64,000 nucleotides of DNA from Dermacoccus abyssi (GCF_034541975.1 NZ_JAVYJM010000001.1), one strand, 5' to 3'. Counted from the stretch's first letter, positions 45,425 to 54,958 are shown. Notes: generated from the letters alone by a model not told the origin. Program-made: numbers and translations.

Positions 45425-47251
45425 TCAGACTCCGCGCAGGTCGAGCGTCAGCGTCGACGGCGCTCCGTCGACGACGATGACGGGGATGCCCCAGTCCTGC
45501 TGGTAGAGGTGACACGCGGCGTGCTCGGGCACCTCACCGGTGAACGGATCGCCGTCACAGGCCGCCGCGCGCACGCTGACGTGAAGGATCGCCGAGCCGA
45601 CGCTCTCGTCGATGACGAGCGATCGAGTGAGCCCTTGGCCCTTGCCGGCACCTTCGCGCAGGAACGCCTCCGGCGAACTGCTCACCTGCAGCATCGTCGG
45701 GTCGCCCCAGCGCATGTCGAGCTTCTGCCCCGCAGGCGGTTCGAACGTGACGACGAGTTCCGCTGCACCACTGGCGATCTCGGTGACGGGTCGCTGCGTC
45801 TGGTGCGCCTCGCCGCGCACGTGCTGCGCCTCCTGCGTCAGCGCCACGGGCGTCAGGCGGTGGGCGTTCGCCTCGACGACGAGCAGATGGGCGCGGTCGT
45901 CGCCTGTCGCCGGAACGACGATGACGTCGCTCGGCTCCGCGAGGCCGGTCGTGAGCGTTGAGACGTCGCCCTTCGCAGGGTCGAAGCGGCGCAGTGCGCC
46001 GTTGTAGGTGTCGGCGACGACGACGGAGCCGTCCGGCAGTTCCGCGACGCCGAGCGGGTGCTGGAGGAGCGCGTCGCCGGCCGGTCCGTCGACGTGCCCG
46101 AAGTCGAACAAGCCCTGCCCGACGTGGGTCGTCACCTCGAAACCGTCGTCGGTGACGGCGATGCTGCGCAGCGCCGATGTCTCCGAATCGGCGATCCACA
46201 CGCGCGAACCGTCGGCCGAAGTCGCGAGGCCGCTCGGCTGGGCGAACCAGGCGTCGTGGGCAGCACCGTCGCGGATGCCCTCGTTCGACGTTCCGGCGAG
46301 GACGGCAACCGTGTTGTCCGCCGGGTCCTCGGCGAGGTGAAGCACCCACAGCTGATGTGTGCCCGCCATGGCGACGACGACACGGTCGTACCACCACGCG
46401 AGGTCCCACGGCGTCGACAACGCCTGCCTGAGCGCCGGCCCTGAGCCTTCGCGCTCGCGCAGCTGTTCACCCGTTCCGGCGAGGGGGCGCACGCGCCCGT
46501 CGCTCAGGCGGATGCCCTTGATCTCGTGGTTGACGCTGTCGGCGACGAGCACGTCGTCACCGGTGCGCTCGGCCGCCTCCGGCGGGAGGACGAGCAGGCC
46601 CTGGGGTTCGTTGAAGACGCCCTCACCACCGAAGCGTGCGAGCTCGCTCTCACCGTCGGCCGCGAGGTGGACGACCTCGTGATGCGCGGTGTCGCTCACG
46701 ACAAAGGTGCCGTCGGCGAGGCGCGCCACCTTGCCGGGGAAACGCAGCGCCGTGCTCGGCGCGGGCGGCGGAACGTACGGGCCACTGCCGGAGCGCAGGG
46801 TGCCCTTGGCCTCGTGCTCGACGAGCAGTTCCTCGACGAGCGTCGTGAGACCGTGGCCGTGACCTTCGCCGGACATCGACGCGACGATGTAGCCCTCCGG
46901 GTCGATGACGACGAGCGTCGGCCACGCGCGGGCGGCGTACGCCTGCCACGTCACGAGGTCCGGGTCGTCGAGCACCGGGTGGTGCACGGCGTACCGCTCG
47001 ATGGCGGCCACGAGCGCCTCCGGGTCGGCCTCGTGCTCGAACTTCGGCGAGTGCACCCCGACGATGACGAGCTTGTCGCCGAACCTCTCCTCGAGGGGGC
47101 GCAGCTCGTCCAGGACGTGGAGGCAGTTGACGCAGCAAAAAGTCCAGAAGTCGAGAACGACGACCTTGCCGCGCAGGTCCGCCAGGCGCACGTCGTCGCC
47201 TCCGGTGTTGAGCCAGCCGCGTCCGGTCAGTTCGGGGGCGCGAAGTTTCAT
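45425..47251 (-). CDS. thioredoxin-like protein with NHL beta-propeller
   Basis: 608 residues. Residues 1-140 are a TlpA/thioredoxin-like domain with FWTFCCVNCLHVLDEL (CxxC) and cis-Pro ARAWPTLVVID. Residues 165-480 are NHL repeats (GVFNEPQGLLVLPPE, LSTPWDLAWWYDRVVVAMAGTHQLW, LQHPLGVAELPDGSVVVADTYNGALRRFDP). A C-terminal beta-sandwich follows. The same layout occurs in the vertebrate NHLRC2 family. No signal peptide, so it is cytoplasmic; role unknown. ATG 47251 is chosen over GTG 47260. Confidence 0.9.
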   Translation of the reverse strand: MKLRAPELTGRGWLNTGGDDVRLADLRGKVVVLDFWTFCCVNCLHVLDELRPLEERFGDKLVIVGVHSPKFEHEADPEALVAAIERYAVHHPVLDDPDLVTWQAYAARAWPTLVVIDPEGYIVASMSGEGHGHGLTTLVEELLVEHEAKGTLRSGSGPYVPPPAPSTALRFPGKVARLADGTFVVSDTAHHEVVHLAADGESELARFGGEGVFNEPQGLLVLPPEAAERTGDDVLVADSVNHEIKGIRLSDGRVRPLAGTGEQLREREGSGPALRQALSTPWDLAWWYDRVVVAMAGTHQLWVLHLAEDPADNTVAVLAGTSNEGIRDGAAHDAWFAQPSGLATSADGSRVWIADSETSALRSIAVTDDGFEVTTHVGQGLFDFGHVDGPAGDALLQHPLGVAELPDGSVVVADTYNGALRRFDPAKGDVSTLTTGLAEPSDVIVVPATGDDRAHLLVVEANAHRLTPVALTQEAQHVRGEAHQTQRPVTEIASGAAELVVTFEPPAGQKLDMRWGDPTMLQVSSSPEAFLREGAGKGQGLTRSLVIDESVGSAILHVSVRAAACDGDPFTGEVPEHAACHLYQQDWGIPVIVVDGAPSTLTLDLRGV

Positions 47252-47271
47252 GCGCGACACCCTAACGGTCG

Positions 47272-47319
47272 ATGTTTGGGTATCAGCAAGACTGCCCAGT
47301 CACGCTGATACTCGAACAT
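47272..47319. repeat. inverted repeat upstream of the DUF559 gene
   Basis: Arms 47272-47287 and 47304-47319 match at 14 of 16 positions, with an inner GACTG/CAGTC stem. It lies between divergent genes and may be an operator or a structured repeat. Confidence 0.65.
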
Positions 47320-47376
47320 TCGCGTTGTCCACAGGGCTCCTGCAGCACTCCACCGGTTTCTTCGACAGTGGGGCGT

Positions 47377-48300
47377 ATGACTCACAGACATCGGGACGTC
47401 TCCGCCCTGGGCCGAGAGCTCGCTTCGTCCTCCTACGGCGTCCTGTCGAGGCGACGTCTCGCCCTCGTGGGTGTCGACCGCTTCGATGTGCGCACCCAGA
47501 TCCGCCTCGGCCGGTGGGAACCCCTCGGGCACCACTCGCTGCGCGTCGTCGACGTGGCATGGAACGACGTCCGCTCGCCCATCGTCGCCGCAGCCTTCGA
47601 TGCCGCTCCAACAGCCTGGGCAGACGGGGTGAGTGCACTTCTCCTCGCCGGCTTGAGCGGGTGGCGGTCGAACTGCATCGACCTGGCCATGCCCGCCACC
47701 GCCTCGGCTCGCTCCACGCCAGAGGTTCGACACCACCGCGTCACCGTCACGCCGTTGCGCTGGCCCCACCCCGTACCGCGCGCCCACGAAGCCATCGCAG
47801 CCGTGCGCGCGGCGGCGTGGGCCGAGACAGACCGTCAGGCCGCGGCACTACTGTCCATGAGCGTCCAGCAACGGCTGGTTCACGCACCCCGGATGACGCA
47901 GGCGCTGGACCTGCTTCCCAAACTTCGACGCCGCGCTTTCATCCGCGACGTGATTGCGGACATCAGCGGAGGTAGCGAATCGATGGGTGAACTGGACTTT
48001 GTCGCCGAATGTCGGCGCCGCGGCCTTCCGATACCTGATCGGCAAGTGCTGGGGCCCGGCCCCCTCGGGCGGATGTACCTCGATGTCTTGTGGGAAGCGG
48101 CACGTTTGTGTGTCGAGATCGACGGCGCGCACCACTACGTCGGCGACGTACCCATGGCCGACGCGCTGCGTCAGAACGAGATAGCGATGGGCGGACTCAC
48201 CGTGATGCGTATCCCTCGGTTGGCCCTACGTGTCAGCCCGGAGCCCTTCTTCGCGCAGATCCAGCGCTATCTCTCCGCTCATGGTTGTGTACGAGCGTGA
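47377..48300 (+). CDS. DUF559 / AbiEi-like N-terminal protein
   Basis: 307 residues from ATG 47377. The N-terminal half (GVLSRRRLALVGVDRFDVRTQIRLGRWEPL) resembles the winged-helix start of AbiEi-type antitoxin-domain proteins. The C-terminal half (MGELDFVAECRRRGLPIPDRQVL, MYLDVLWEAARLCVEIDGAHHY) is a Vsr/DUF559 nuclease-like fold with a conserved Asp and EIDG. Such proteins are abundant and multi-copy in actinobacteria; nuclease activity is not proven. It is bounded by inverted repeats on both sides. Confidence 0.8.
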   Translation: MTHRHRDVSALGRELASSSYGVLSRRRLALVGVDRFDVRTQIRLGRWEPLGHHSLRVVDVAWNDVRSPIVAAAFDAAPTAWADGVSALLLAGLSGWRSNCIDLAMPATASARSTPEVRHHRVTVTPLRWPHPVPRAHEAIAAVRAAAWAETDRQAAALLSMSVQQRLVHAPRMTQALDLLPKLRRRAFIRDVIADISGGSESMGELDFVAECRRRGLPIPDRQVLGPGPLGRMYLDVLWEAARLCVEIDGAHHYVGDVPMADALRQNEIAMGGLTVMRIPRLALRVSPEPFFAQIQRYLSAHGCVRA

Positions 48301-48328
48301 CTCAGGCATCCCGCTCGTACACAACCAT
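48281..48328. terminator. 17-bp perfect hairpin at the end of the DUF559 gene
   Basis: ATGGTTGTGTACGAGCG (48281-48297) and its exact complement (48312-48328). The left arm encodes the last codons of the DUF559 protein; the right arm ends at the base before the convergent amidohydrolase stop. Confidence 0.8.
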
Positions 48329-49150
48329 TCACAGGCGTCGGTCGGACAGAACGGGGAAGCTCTCGCGGGCCGCGCGCACCTCGTCCACGTCGATGTCGAG
48401 CGTGAGCACGCGCTCACCGCGGCCCGCCTCGGCGAGCACCTCACCGCTCGGGGAGATGACGGCCGAGTTGCCACCCATCTCCGTCTTCGCGTGCGTGCCC
48501 GCAGTGTTGCAGGCGATGACGAAGACCTGGTTCTCGATGGCCCGTGCCTGCAGAAGCGTGCGCCAGGCTGCGATGCGTGCCGCCGGCCACGCGGCGGGGA
48601 TGACAAAGATCTCGGCGCCCTCGTCGACCTGCTTGCGGAACAGCTCCGGGAAGCGCAGGTCGTAACAGGTGGCGAGGCCCACCTTGACGCTGTTGCTGCC
48701 GCTTTCGTCCCCCGACGACGGCTCGTCGAGGTCGAGCACGACGACATCCTCGCCCGCCTCGAGAAGCTTGGGCTCGCCGTTGCCGAACCCGAAGCGGTGG
48801 ATCTTGCGGTAAGTGCCGACGAGTTCACCGTCGGGGTCGAACACCATCGACGTGTTCCACAGTCCACGCCCCTCGGGGCCGGGTTCGCCCGACTTCTCGA
48901 TGATCGAACCGGCGTGCACGTACGCCCCGAGGTTCGCAGCGGCCTCGGAGAGCGCCTGCGCGACCGGACCCTCGACGTCCTGGGTCTTGTCGGGCCACGC
49001 CGGGTAGTCGAAACCTCCGGCGCTCCACAGCTCGGGCAGCACGACGAGGTCGGCGCCCTCCTGCGACTCGACGAGCGAGGCAACGCGGTGGATGCGCTCG
49101 GCCATCGGCTCCGAGTCGGTGTAGGCGAGCTGGATGACTGCGACGCGCAT
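48329..49150 (-). CDS. carbon-nitrogen hydrolase (nitrilase superfamily)
   Basis: 273 residues with the catalytic set Glu (VVLPELWSAGGFDYP), Lys (VGTYRKIHRFGFG) and Cys (VGLATCYDLRFPELFR). The sequence resembles Nit2-like omega-amidases or deaminated glutathione amidases, but substrate choice cannot be made. ATG 49150 starts four bases after the CtaG/CopD stop, suggesting one transcript. Confidence 0.9.
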   Translation of the reverse strand: MRVAVIQLAYTDSEPMAERIHRVASLVESQEGADLVVLPELWSAGGFDYPAWPDKTQDVEGPVAQALSEAAANLGAYVHAGSIIEKSGEPGPEGRGLWNTSMVFDPDGELVGTYRKIHRFGFGNGEPKLLEAGEDVVVLDLDEPSSGDESGSNSVKVGLATCYDLRFPELFRKQVDEGAEIFVIPAAWPAARIAAWRTLLQARAIENQVFVIACNTAGTHAKTEMGGNSAVISPSGEVLAEAGRGERVLTLDIDVDEVRAARESFPVLSDRRL

Positions 49151-49154
49151 GTTC

Positions 49155-51266
49155 TCAGTCCTTCGTGGTCGACGAGTTCGAACGGGCCTCTTCGTTCTCG
49201 ACGGTAGCCGACGAGGCGCCGTCACGCTCCACCCCCGAAGCGGGGCGTCCACCGCGCGCCGCGAGGTACTCGTTGTAGGCGCGAAGTTCGGCGTCGTCGT
49301 CCCTTTCGGCCTGACGCTCGGCACGCTCACCCTCGATGCGGTCGGAGCGGTACCACTGGGACGCCACGATCATGGCCAGCAGGAACGTCGGGCCCTCACC
49401 CGAACCCCACGTGATGGTTCCCGCGGCCTGCTGGTCGCGTAGCGGGTTGTCGACGAAGCCGAGCTGCTCGAAGAACCCCGGGGCGAGCAGCGTGTCGCCG
49501 GTCATCATCGCGACACCGAAGAACGCGTGGAACGTGATGGTGATGAGGAGCACGAGCAGGCGCAGCGGTGCGGGCCACTTCTTGGGGCCCGGGTCGATGC
49601 CGATGAGCGACCACGCGAAGAGATAACCGCTCACGAGGAAGTGGACGTTCATGAGGATGTGGCCGGTGTGCGTCGTGAGCGCCAGTTCGAACAGCGGCGT
49701 GTAGTAGAACGCCAACAGGCTCACGAAGAACAGCGCCGCCGCGACGGCCGGGTTCGCCACCACGTTGAGGTAGCGGCTGTGGACGACCGAAAGCAGCACC
49801 TCACGCGGGCCACGCGTGCCGTCCTTGCGCTTCGCCCAGGCGCGCAGCATGAGCGTCACGGGAGCAGCCATGACGAGGAGGACGGGCACCGTCATCGAGA
49901 TGACCATGTGGCCGGCCATGTGGACACTCATCATGACGCGCCCGTAGACGCCGGCTCCGCCGTTGACCGTGACGAGGAAGACGAGCCAGGCGACGACCCA
50001 CAGGATGGTGCGGTGGATCGGCCAGTCGTCACCGCGGCGGCGCAGGCGCTCGGCCCACCGCACGTACTGGACGATGGCGACGACCGCGACGACCGTGAAC
50101 AGCCACTCGATGCGCCACTGGCCGAAGAAGTTCTCGACCGAGAGCGGCGGCGGTGCCGCGTAGCCCGTGAGGTTGACGATGCGGTCGGAGCTCTCCGTCA
50201 CCTCACCGACCGGCGGGGCGGAGCGGCCCAGGGCGGCGGCGAGGCCCATCGCGCCACCCATGACGAGAGCCTCGACGAACGCGAGGCGTGCGAACAGGGC
50301 CTTGCTCGGCTTGTCCGAGGCGTCACGTTCGAGGACGGCGACGACGCGGCGGCGCTGCTGCCAACCGATGATGCCGAGCGCGAGAAGACACACGGCCTTG
50401 GCCACGATGACGAGGCCGTAGCGCGTCGAGAAGTACTCGCCGATCTCGTGCACGCGCAGGGTCGAAGCGAGAACACCCGACAGACCGACGAGGCCGATGC
50501 ACCACGTGGCGACGGCCGAGAAACGGCGCACCGACGCCGCGGCTCCCTTGCCGAGGCGCGGCCACATCACGCCGAGCGCGATGATGCCGCCGACCCACGC
50601 GGCGACCGGCGCGATGTGCAGGATGAGCGAGTCGACGGCCGTCTCGTGATCGGTCGATCCGGCCGCGTGCCCGCTGAGCGCAATGGGCCACAGCGCGAGG
50701 AAACCGAGCCCCGTCATCCAGGCGAGCGTGACGCGGGTGGCGCTCCACCAACACACGAGCGCGATGACGAGGGCCGCGAGCGCTGTCAGGGCGGGGTTGC
50801 GCAGCAGCTCGATCTGCCAGGTGTTGCTCCACCACTGCCCCACGTACCCGGGGCTGCTCACGGGCAAACCGGCGAGGTCGCCATAGGAGAGGAAGCTGAC
50901 GACGACGAGCGACGCGAACCACAGCGTGGCGCTGATGGCGGCCCAGCGTCCGGCTCGAGCAACACGAGCGGTCTTGCTGCCCTCGGGCACGACGAAGGCA
51001 CCGAGCGCGGCGAATCCGATCGTGGCCGCCATCGCGACGTCCGCGACCGGCTTGAACACGGCGATGCCCCAGCGCACGAGCGCACCCGAGTCGAGAAGCT
51101 GCTGGGCCTTGCTCGCGCCGGTGAAGACGATGGTGGCCGCAGCCACGACGACCGCGACGCAGAGGACGACGAGGAGAACCTGAGGGCCGCTGACCCCCGA
51201 AGCCGACCCCCGCGACGTGGACGCAGCAGAGCCGGCACGGGGCGTTTCGGGGGCGTTCGTCGACAT
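49155..51266 (-). CDS. CopD/CtaG fusion membrane protein
   Basis: 703 residues with about 15 membrane segments. The N-terminal half has the CopD copper-resistance domain (HIAPVAAWVGGIIALGVMWPRL, FSTRYGLVIVAKAVCLLALG). The C-terminal half is cytochrome c oxidase assembly factor CtaG/caa3 type (SVHMAGHMVISMTVPVLLVMAAPV, HTGHILMNVHFLVSGYLFAWSLIGIDPGP, ITFHAFFGVAMM) with Met/His-rich copper sites. It probably supplies copper to the terminal oxidase. ATG 51266 precedes a short soluble N-terminus. Confidence 0.92.
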   Translation of the reverse strand: MSTNAPETPRAGSAASTSRGSASGVSGPQVLLVVLCVAVVVAAATIVFTGASKAQQLLDSGALVRWGIAVFKPVADVAMAATIGFAALGAFVVPEGSKTARVARAGRWAAISATLWFASLVVVSFLSYGDLAGLPVSSPGYVGQWWSNTWQIELLRNPALTALAALVIALVCWWSATRVTLAWMTGLGFLALWPIALSGHAAGSTDHETAVDSLILHIAPVAAWVGGIIALGVMWPRLGKGAAASVRRFSAVATWCIGLVGLSGVLASTLRVHEIGEYFSTRYGLVIVAKAVCLLALGIIGWQQRRRVVAVLERDASDKPSKALFARLAFVEALVMGGAMGLAAALGRSAPPVGEVTESSDRIVNLTGYAAPPPLSVENFFGQWRIEWLFTVVAVVAIVQYVRWAERLRRRGDDWPIHRTILWVVAWLVFLVTVNGGAGVYGRVMMSVHMAGHMVISMTVPVLLVMAAPVTLMLRAWAKRKDGTRGPREVLLSVVHSRYLNVVANPAVAAALFFVSLLAFYYTPLFELALTTHTGHILMNVHFLVSGYLFAWSLIGIDPGPKKWPAPLRLLVLLITITFHAFFGVAMMTGDTLLAPGFFEQLGFVDNPLRDQQAAGTITWGSGEGPTFLLAMIVASQWYRSDRIEGERAERQAERDDDAELRAYNEYLAARGGRPASGVERDGASSATVENEEARSNSSTTKD

Positions 51267-51338
51267 GGTTCCAAGCCTACGGTCCGGCCCCGACAAGCCG
51301 ATCACGGCCACGCGGGCGCCACGGTTTGCTTGTATGGC

Positions 51339-51358
51339 ACAACCAAACATATAGTTGT
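51339..51358. promoter_or_regulatory. MarR operator candidate
   Basis: ACAAC and GTTGT spaced ten bases apart over an A/T-rich centre, in the divergent region before the MarR gene. The base composition stands out from the GC-rich surroundings, as expected for promoter-operator DNA. Confidence 0.5.
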
Positions 51359-51415
51359 TCGCGCCAAGGAACGCCCGTCGTCCGACGCGGCACCACCCAC
51401 CCCGCGAAGGACACC

Positions 51416-51913
51416 ATGACCGTCGACCGAGCCGTGGCGCGCGAAATCGCCACGTCGCTCGTGGGCACGTTCAAGGCGCTCAGCGCGCACAAGCGTCGCC
51501 TCCCACGCCCCCACCCCCACGCCGAACAAGGGTCGATCCCGCTGCTCTACGCCCTCGCGGCCGAGCCGCTGCGCGTCTCCGCACTCGCCGAGGTCATCCA
51601 CTCGGATGTCTCGACCGTCAGCCGTCAGGTGAGCGCCCTCTCCGGAGGCGGCCTCGTGGCCAAGATCCAGGATCCCGAGGACGGGCGAGCCCAGCTCGTC
51701 AGCCTCACCGACGAAGGCACCGCCCTCATCGAGGACATGCGAGAGCGCCGCGCCCGCTGGGTGCAGTCGCTCCTGTCCGACTGGAGCAGCGACGAAGCGC
51801 TCGAGTTCGAACGGCTCCTCACCAAGTTCTCGGACTCGCTCGACGCCTACGTGGCGCCCGCGGCCGACACCGCCTCCCCCACCACCGACTCCTCACGAAG
51901 GAACGACACGTGA
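51416..51913 (+). CDS. MarR-family transcriptional regulator
   Basis: 165 residues. The winged helix shows GSIPLLYALAAEPLRVSALAEVIHSDVSTVSRQVSALSGGGLVAKIQDPEDGRAQLVSLTDEGTALI, flanked by dimerisation helices. GTG of the transporter gene overlaps its stop (GTGA), so it is the probable local repressor of that pump. ATG 51416 has GAAGGAC upstream. Confidence 0.93.
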   Translation: MTVDRAVAREIATSLVGTFKALSAHKRRLPRPHPHAEQGSIPLLYALAAEPLRVSALAEVIHSDVSTVSRQVSALSGGGLVAKIQDPEDGRAQLVSLTDEGTALIEDMRERRARWVQSLLSDWSSDEALEFERLLTKFSDSLDAYVAPAADTASPTTDSSRRNDT

Positions 51914-53883
51914 CGTCACCCGCAGCGCCGCCGGCCCCCGCGCCCGCAGCCGGCGAATTCACCCACGCGCAGATCATGCGCATCCTCTACGGGCTGCTCA
52001 TGGGCATGTTCCTCGCCGCCCTCGACCAGACCATCGTCTCCACCGCGATACGCACCATCGGTGACGACCTGCACGGGCTGTCCGCGCAGGCGTGGGTGAC
52101 GACGGCCTACCTCATCACCTCGACGATCGCGACGCCGCTCTACGGCAAGCTGTCGGACATGTTCGGGCGTCGTCCGTTCTACCTGTTCGCCATCGTCACG
52201 TTCATCATCGGCTCGCTCGCCTGTTCGTTCGCGGACACGATGTACCAGCTCGCCGCGTTCCGTGCGATCCAGGGCATCGGCGCCGGCGGCCTCATGTCGC
52301 TGGCTCTCGCCATCATCGGCGACATCCTGCCGCCGCGTGAGCGCGCCAAGTACCAGGGCTACTTCCTCGCCGTCTTCGGTACGACGTCGGTGCTCGGCCC
52401 AGTCATCGGCGGCTTCTTCGCCGAGCAGAGCTCCATCCTCGGCCTGACGGGCTGGCGCTGGGTCTTCCTCATCAACGTGCCGCTCGGCGTCGTCGCGTTC
52501 TTGCTCGTGGCGCGCACGCTGCACCTGCACCACGAGCGCCGCGAGGCTCGCGTCGACTACCTGGGCGCGGCTGCGCTCGTCATCGGCCTCGTGCCGCTCC
52601 TGACGGTGGCCGAGCAGGGCCGCACGTGGGGCTGGGACTCGACGAAGTCGATCGCCTGCTTCGTCATCGGCATCATCGGCATCCTGCTGTTCATCGCCGT
52701 CGAGGCGCGCATGAAGGACGACGCGCTCATCCCGCTGCGCATCTTCAAGAGCCGCGCCATCTCGGTGACGATCGTCGGTTCGATCATCATCGGCATGGCG
52801 ATGTTCGGCGCCATGATGATGCTGCCGCTCTACATGCAGATCGTGCACGGCGCGTCGCCGATGAAGTCCGGCCTCATGATGCTTCCGCTCGTGCTCGGCA
52901 TGATGTCGGCCTCGATCATTTCGGGTCAGATCACGGCGCGCACCGGCGTCATCCGCATCTTCCCGATCATCGGTACGGCCCTGCTGTCGATCGGCATGTT
53001 CGCGCTGTCGCACATCACCGCCGACTCCGAGCTGTGGGTCGTCATGGCGTTCATGCTCCTCGTCGGCCTCGGCCTCGGTAACTGCATGCAGGCGCTGACG
53101 CTCATCGTGCAGAACGCCGTGTCGCCGCGCGAGATCGGTATGGCCACGTCGTCCGCGACGTTCTTCCGCCAGATGGGTGGAACCATCGGTGTCGCCGTCT
53201 TCCTGTCGATGCTGTTCTCGACGGTCGGCGACCGCATCAAGGAGAACATGACGGCGGCCGCCGCGACGCCGGAGTTCAAGCAGGCTCTGCAGACCGCGCT
53301 CGGCGACAAGACGCTCATGGCCGACAAGGAGGCCTACGGCATCGTCCAGGGTCTCGCGAACCCGAAGGGTGGTGGCGCTGCGCTCAACTCGGTGAGTGAG
53401 GACTCGTCCGTCATCTCGCGTCTGCCGAAGGCCATCGCGCACCCGTTCGAGGCGGGCTTCGCGGACGCCATGGACCACGTCTTCCTCACGGCGATGGGCA
53501 TTTCCGTCCTCGGCTTCCTCGTGCTGCTGCTCCTGCCGAAGATCGAGCTGCGCACGCAGTCCGGCATGGCGGCCGCTGCTGCGGCCAAGTCGAAGGCCGA
53601 GGGCGAGGCCGCCGCTGCTGCTGCGAGCGTGGGCGGCGTCGACGATAGCGAGGCTCCCGCCACCACTCGCGCTGCCGACGGTCACGTCAGTGGCACCTCG
53701 CCGGCCGAGGAGGTCGTCGGTACGGGCTCCGCGTGGTGCGCAGCGCCGACGATGGAGGAGATCGCCGCGGACGGTCAGCCCGTCCCGGAGGCCGTCCACG
53801 ACGCCGAGGTTCGTGTGGAACTTCGCGAGCAGGGCGAGGACGTCGCGCACAAGACCCCGCGTCACCGTCGATCGGACGAATGA
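51910..53883 (+). CDS. DHA2-family (EmrB/QacA) drug efflux transporter
   Basis: 657 residues with 14 membrane segments. Motif C-type and D1 sequences include GMFLAALDQTIVSTAIRTIGDDL, the loop GKLSDMFGRRPFYL and GPVIGGFF. A large loop near residue 450-500 and a soluble, Ala-rich C-terminal tail of about 105 residues follow. Proton-driven export of drugs or lipids. GTG 51910 overlaps the marR stop. Confidence 0.94.
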   Translation: MTSPAAPPAPAPAAGEFTHAQIMRILYGLLMGMFLAALDQTIVSTAIRTIGDDLHGLSAQAWVTTAYLITSTIATPLYGKLSDMFGRRPFYLFAIVTFIIGSLACSFADTMYQLAAFRAIQGIGAGGLMSLALAIIGDILPPRERAKYQGYFLAVFGTTSVLGPVIGGFFAEQSSILGLTGWRWVFLINVPLGVVAFLLVARTLHLHHERREARVDYLGAAALVIGLVPLLTVAEQGRTWGWDSTKSIACFVIGIIGILLFIAVEARMKDDALIPLRIFKSRAISVTIVGSIIIGMAMFGAMMMLPLYMQIVHGASPMKSGLMMLPLVLGMMSASIISGQITARTGVIRIFPIIGTALLSIGMFALSHITADSELWVVMAFMLLVGLGLGNCMQALTLIVQNAVSPREIGMATSSATFFRQMGGTIGVAVFLSMLFSTVGDRIKENMTAAAATPEFKQALQTALGDKTLMADKEAYGIVQGLANPKGGGAALNSVSEDSSVISRLPKAIAHPFEAGFADAMDHVFLTAMGISVLGFLVLLLLPKIELRTQSGMAAAAAAKSKAEGEAAAAAASVGGVDDSEAPATTRAADGHVSGTSPAEEVVGTGSAWCAAPTMEEIAADGQPVPEAVHDAEVRVELREQGEDVAHKTPRHRRSDE

Positions 53884-53896
53884 ACGACGTCACCTG

Positions 53897-53931
53897 AAAT
53901 GCCCGCTCCGGCTCTGCCGGGGCGGGCATTT
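53897..53931 (+). terminator. terminator after the efflux gene
   Basis: AAATGCCCGC (53897-53906) pairs with 53922-53931, with an inner CCGG/CCGG stem. Ends the marR-transporter operon. Confidence 0.85.
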
Positions 53932-53988
53932 GCGTGTGATGGAATGTCGGCGCACGCCGACCACTCGTGAGCGCGATGAGGATCGAAG

Positions 53989-54939
53989 ATGGAGAACGGG
54001 AGCCTGGACCATCCGGGCCTCGGCCACTTCGAGGCGTACGTCGGATGGCATGACGAACTGCGCCAGATCGACCCGAGTTACCCCGAACCCGACGAGGACG
54101 ATTCGCCCGAAGCGCTCGCGCAGACTGCGGCGGCGAAGAAGGCCGACGGACGGCTGGGGCGCATTGCCGGTCGGGTGCGCCCGATGCTCGGCATGAACGA
54201 GCAGTGGCAGCGCCAGGGGCTCGTCATCACCCGTGACGGGCGCACGATCTCGCGCCACCAGAGCATCGGTTCGCGCAAGGCACCGATGGCGCGCTCGCTG
54301 CCGGACGGCAAGTTCACCTCGAGTTCGTCCGCGACGAAGCCGTACTTCGACATCACGGCCGGCCCGCTGGGGCGTCACCTCACCGACATCCACCTCAAGA
54401 CCGAGGACGAGGTCGTCGCCTTCGAGCCGCCCGAGGACTCCCCAGCTGCCCGTCGTCAGGACGCGATGGACGCGTCCCCGTGGAAGCGCGTCGTGTACCC
54501 GCTGCTCGGCGGGCTCGGCAAGAGCGGGTGGGCCATCGTGACGCTCCTGCTCGCGCCGGTCATCACGGAGATCATCGCCACCGTCATCGCGTGGATCGTC
54601 GAGTTGCTCGCGCCGCTCGTGCCCGACATCGACTGGCCCAACATCTCGCTGCCGAGCATCCCGTGGCCCGATCTTCCCAACATCAACTGGCCCGACATTC
54701 CGTGGCCGAGTCTGCCGAGCATCCCGTGGCCGGACTGGACTCCGCCCGGCTGGGTGGTGTGGCTGCTCGACCATCCGAAGGTCTGGTTCCCCATCGTCCT
54801 GGCCGTCGTCTGGGGTGTGGGGGCGCGCCGCAATGCGAAGAAGTCGCAGGCCAAGAAGGCCGAGTGGGCCAAGCGCCACCAGTACGCCCGCCTGGCCGGA
54901 GCGATGCGCGAGCTGGCCGCCCGGGAGACTGACGACTGA
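53989..54939 (+). CDS. membrane protein with Trp-Pro tandem repeats
   Basis: 316 residues. Residues 1-165 are soluble and charged. A first membrane segment follows (GWAIVTLLLAPVITEIIATVIAWIVELLAPL). Residues about 205-250 are a repeat of the unit PSIPWPDLPNINWPD, rich in Trp, Pro, Asp and Ile. A second membrane segment (VWFPIVLAVVWGVGARR) is followed by a basic C-terminal helix. The repeat should lie outside the membrane between the two segments. Family not recognised; function unknown. Confidence 0.75.
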   Translation: MENGSLDHPGLGHFEAYVGWHDELRQIDPSYPEPDEDDSPEALAQTAAAKKADGRLGRIAGRVRPMLGMNEQWQRQGLVITRDGRTISRHQSIGSRKAPMARSLPDGKFTSSSSATKPYFDITAGPLGRHLTDIHLKTEDEVVAFEPPEDSPAARRQDAMDASPWKRVVYPLLGGLGKSGWAIVTLLLAPVITEIIATVIAWIVELLAPLVPDIDWPNISLPSIPWPDLPNINWPDIPWPSLPSIPWPDWTPPGWVVWLLDHPKVWFPIVLAVVWGVGARRNAKKSQAKKAEWAKRHQYARLAGAMRELAARETDD

Positions 54940-54958
54940 CGTCCGGCGCGTGGGTCGC

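Noticed and set aside
47325..47333. Exact TTGTCCACA (DnaA box) upstream of the DUF559 gene
   Set aside because: A single nonamer without the AATCGC half or tandem copies; expected by chance in a 64-kb window often enough.
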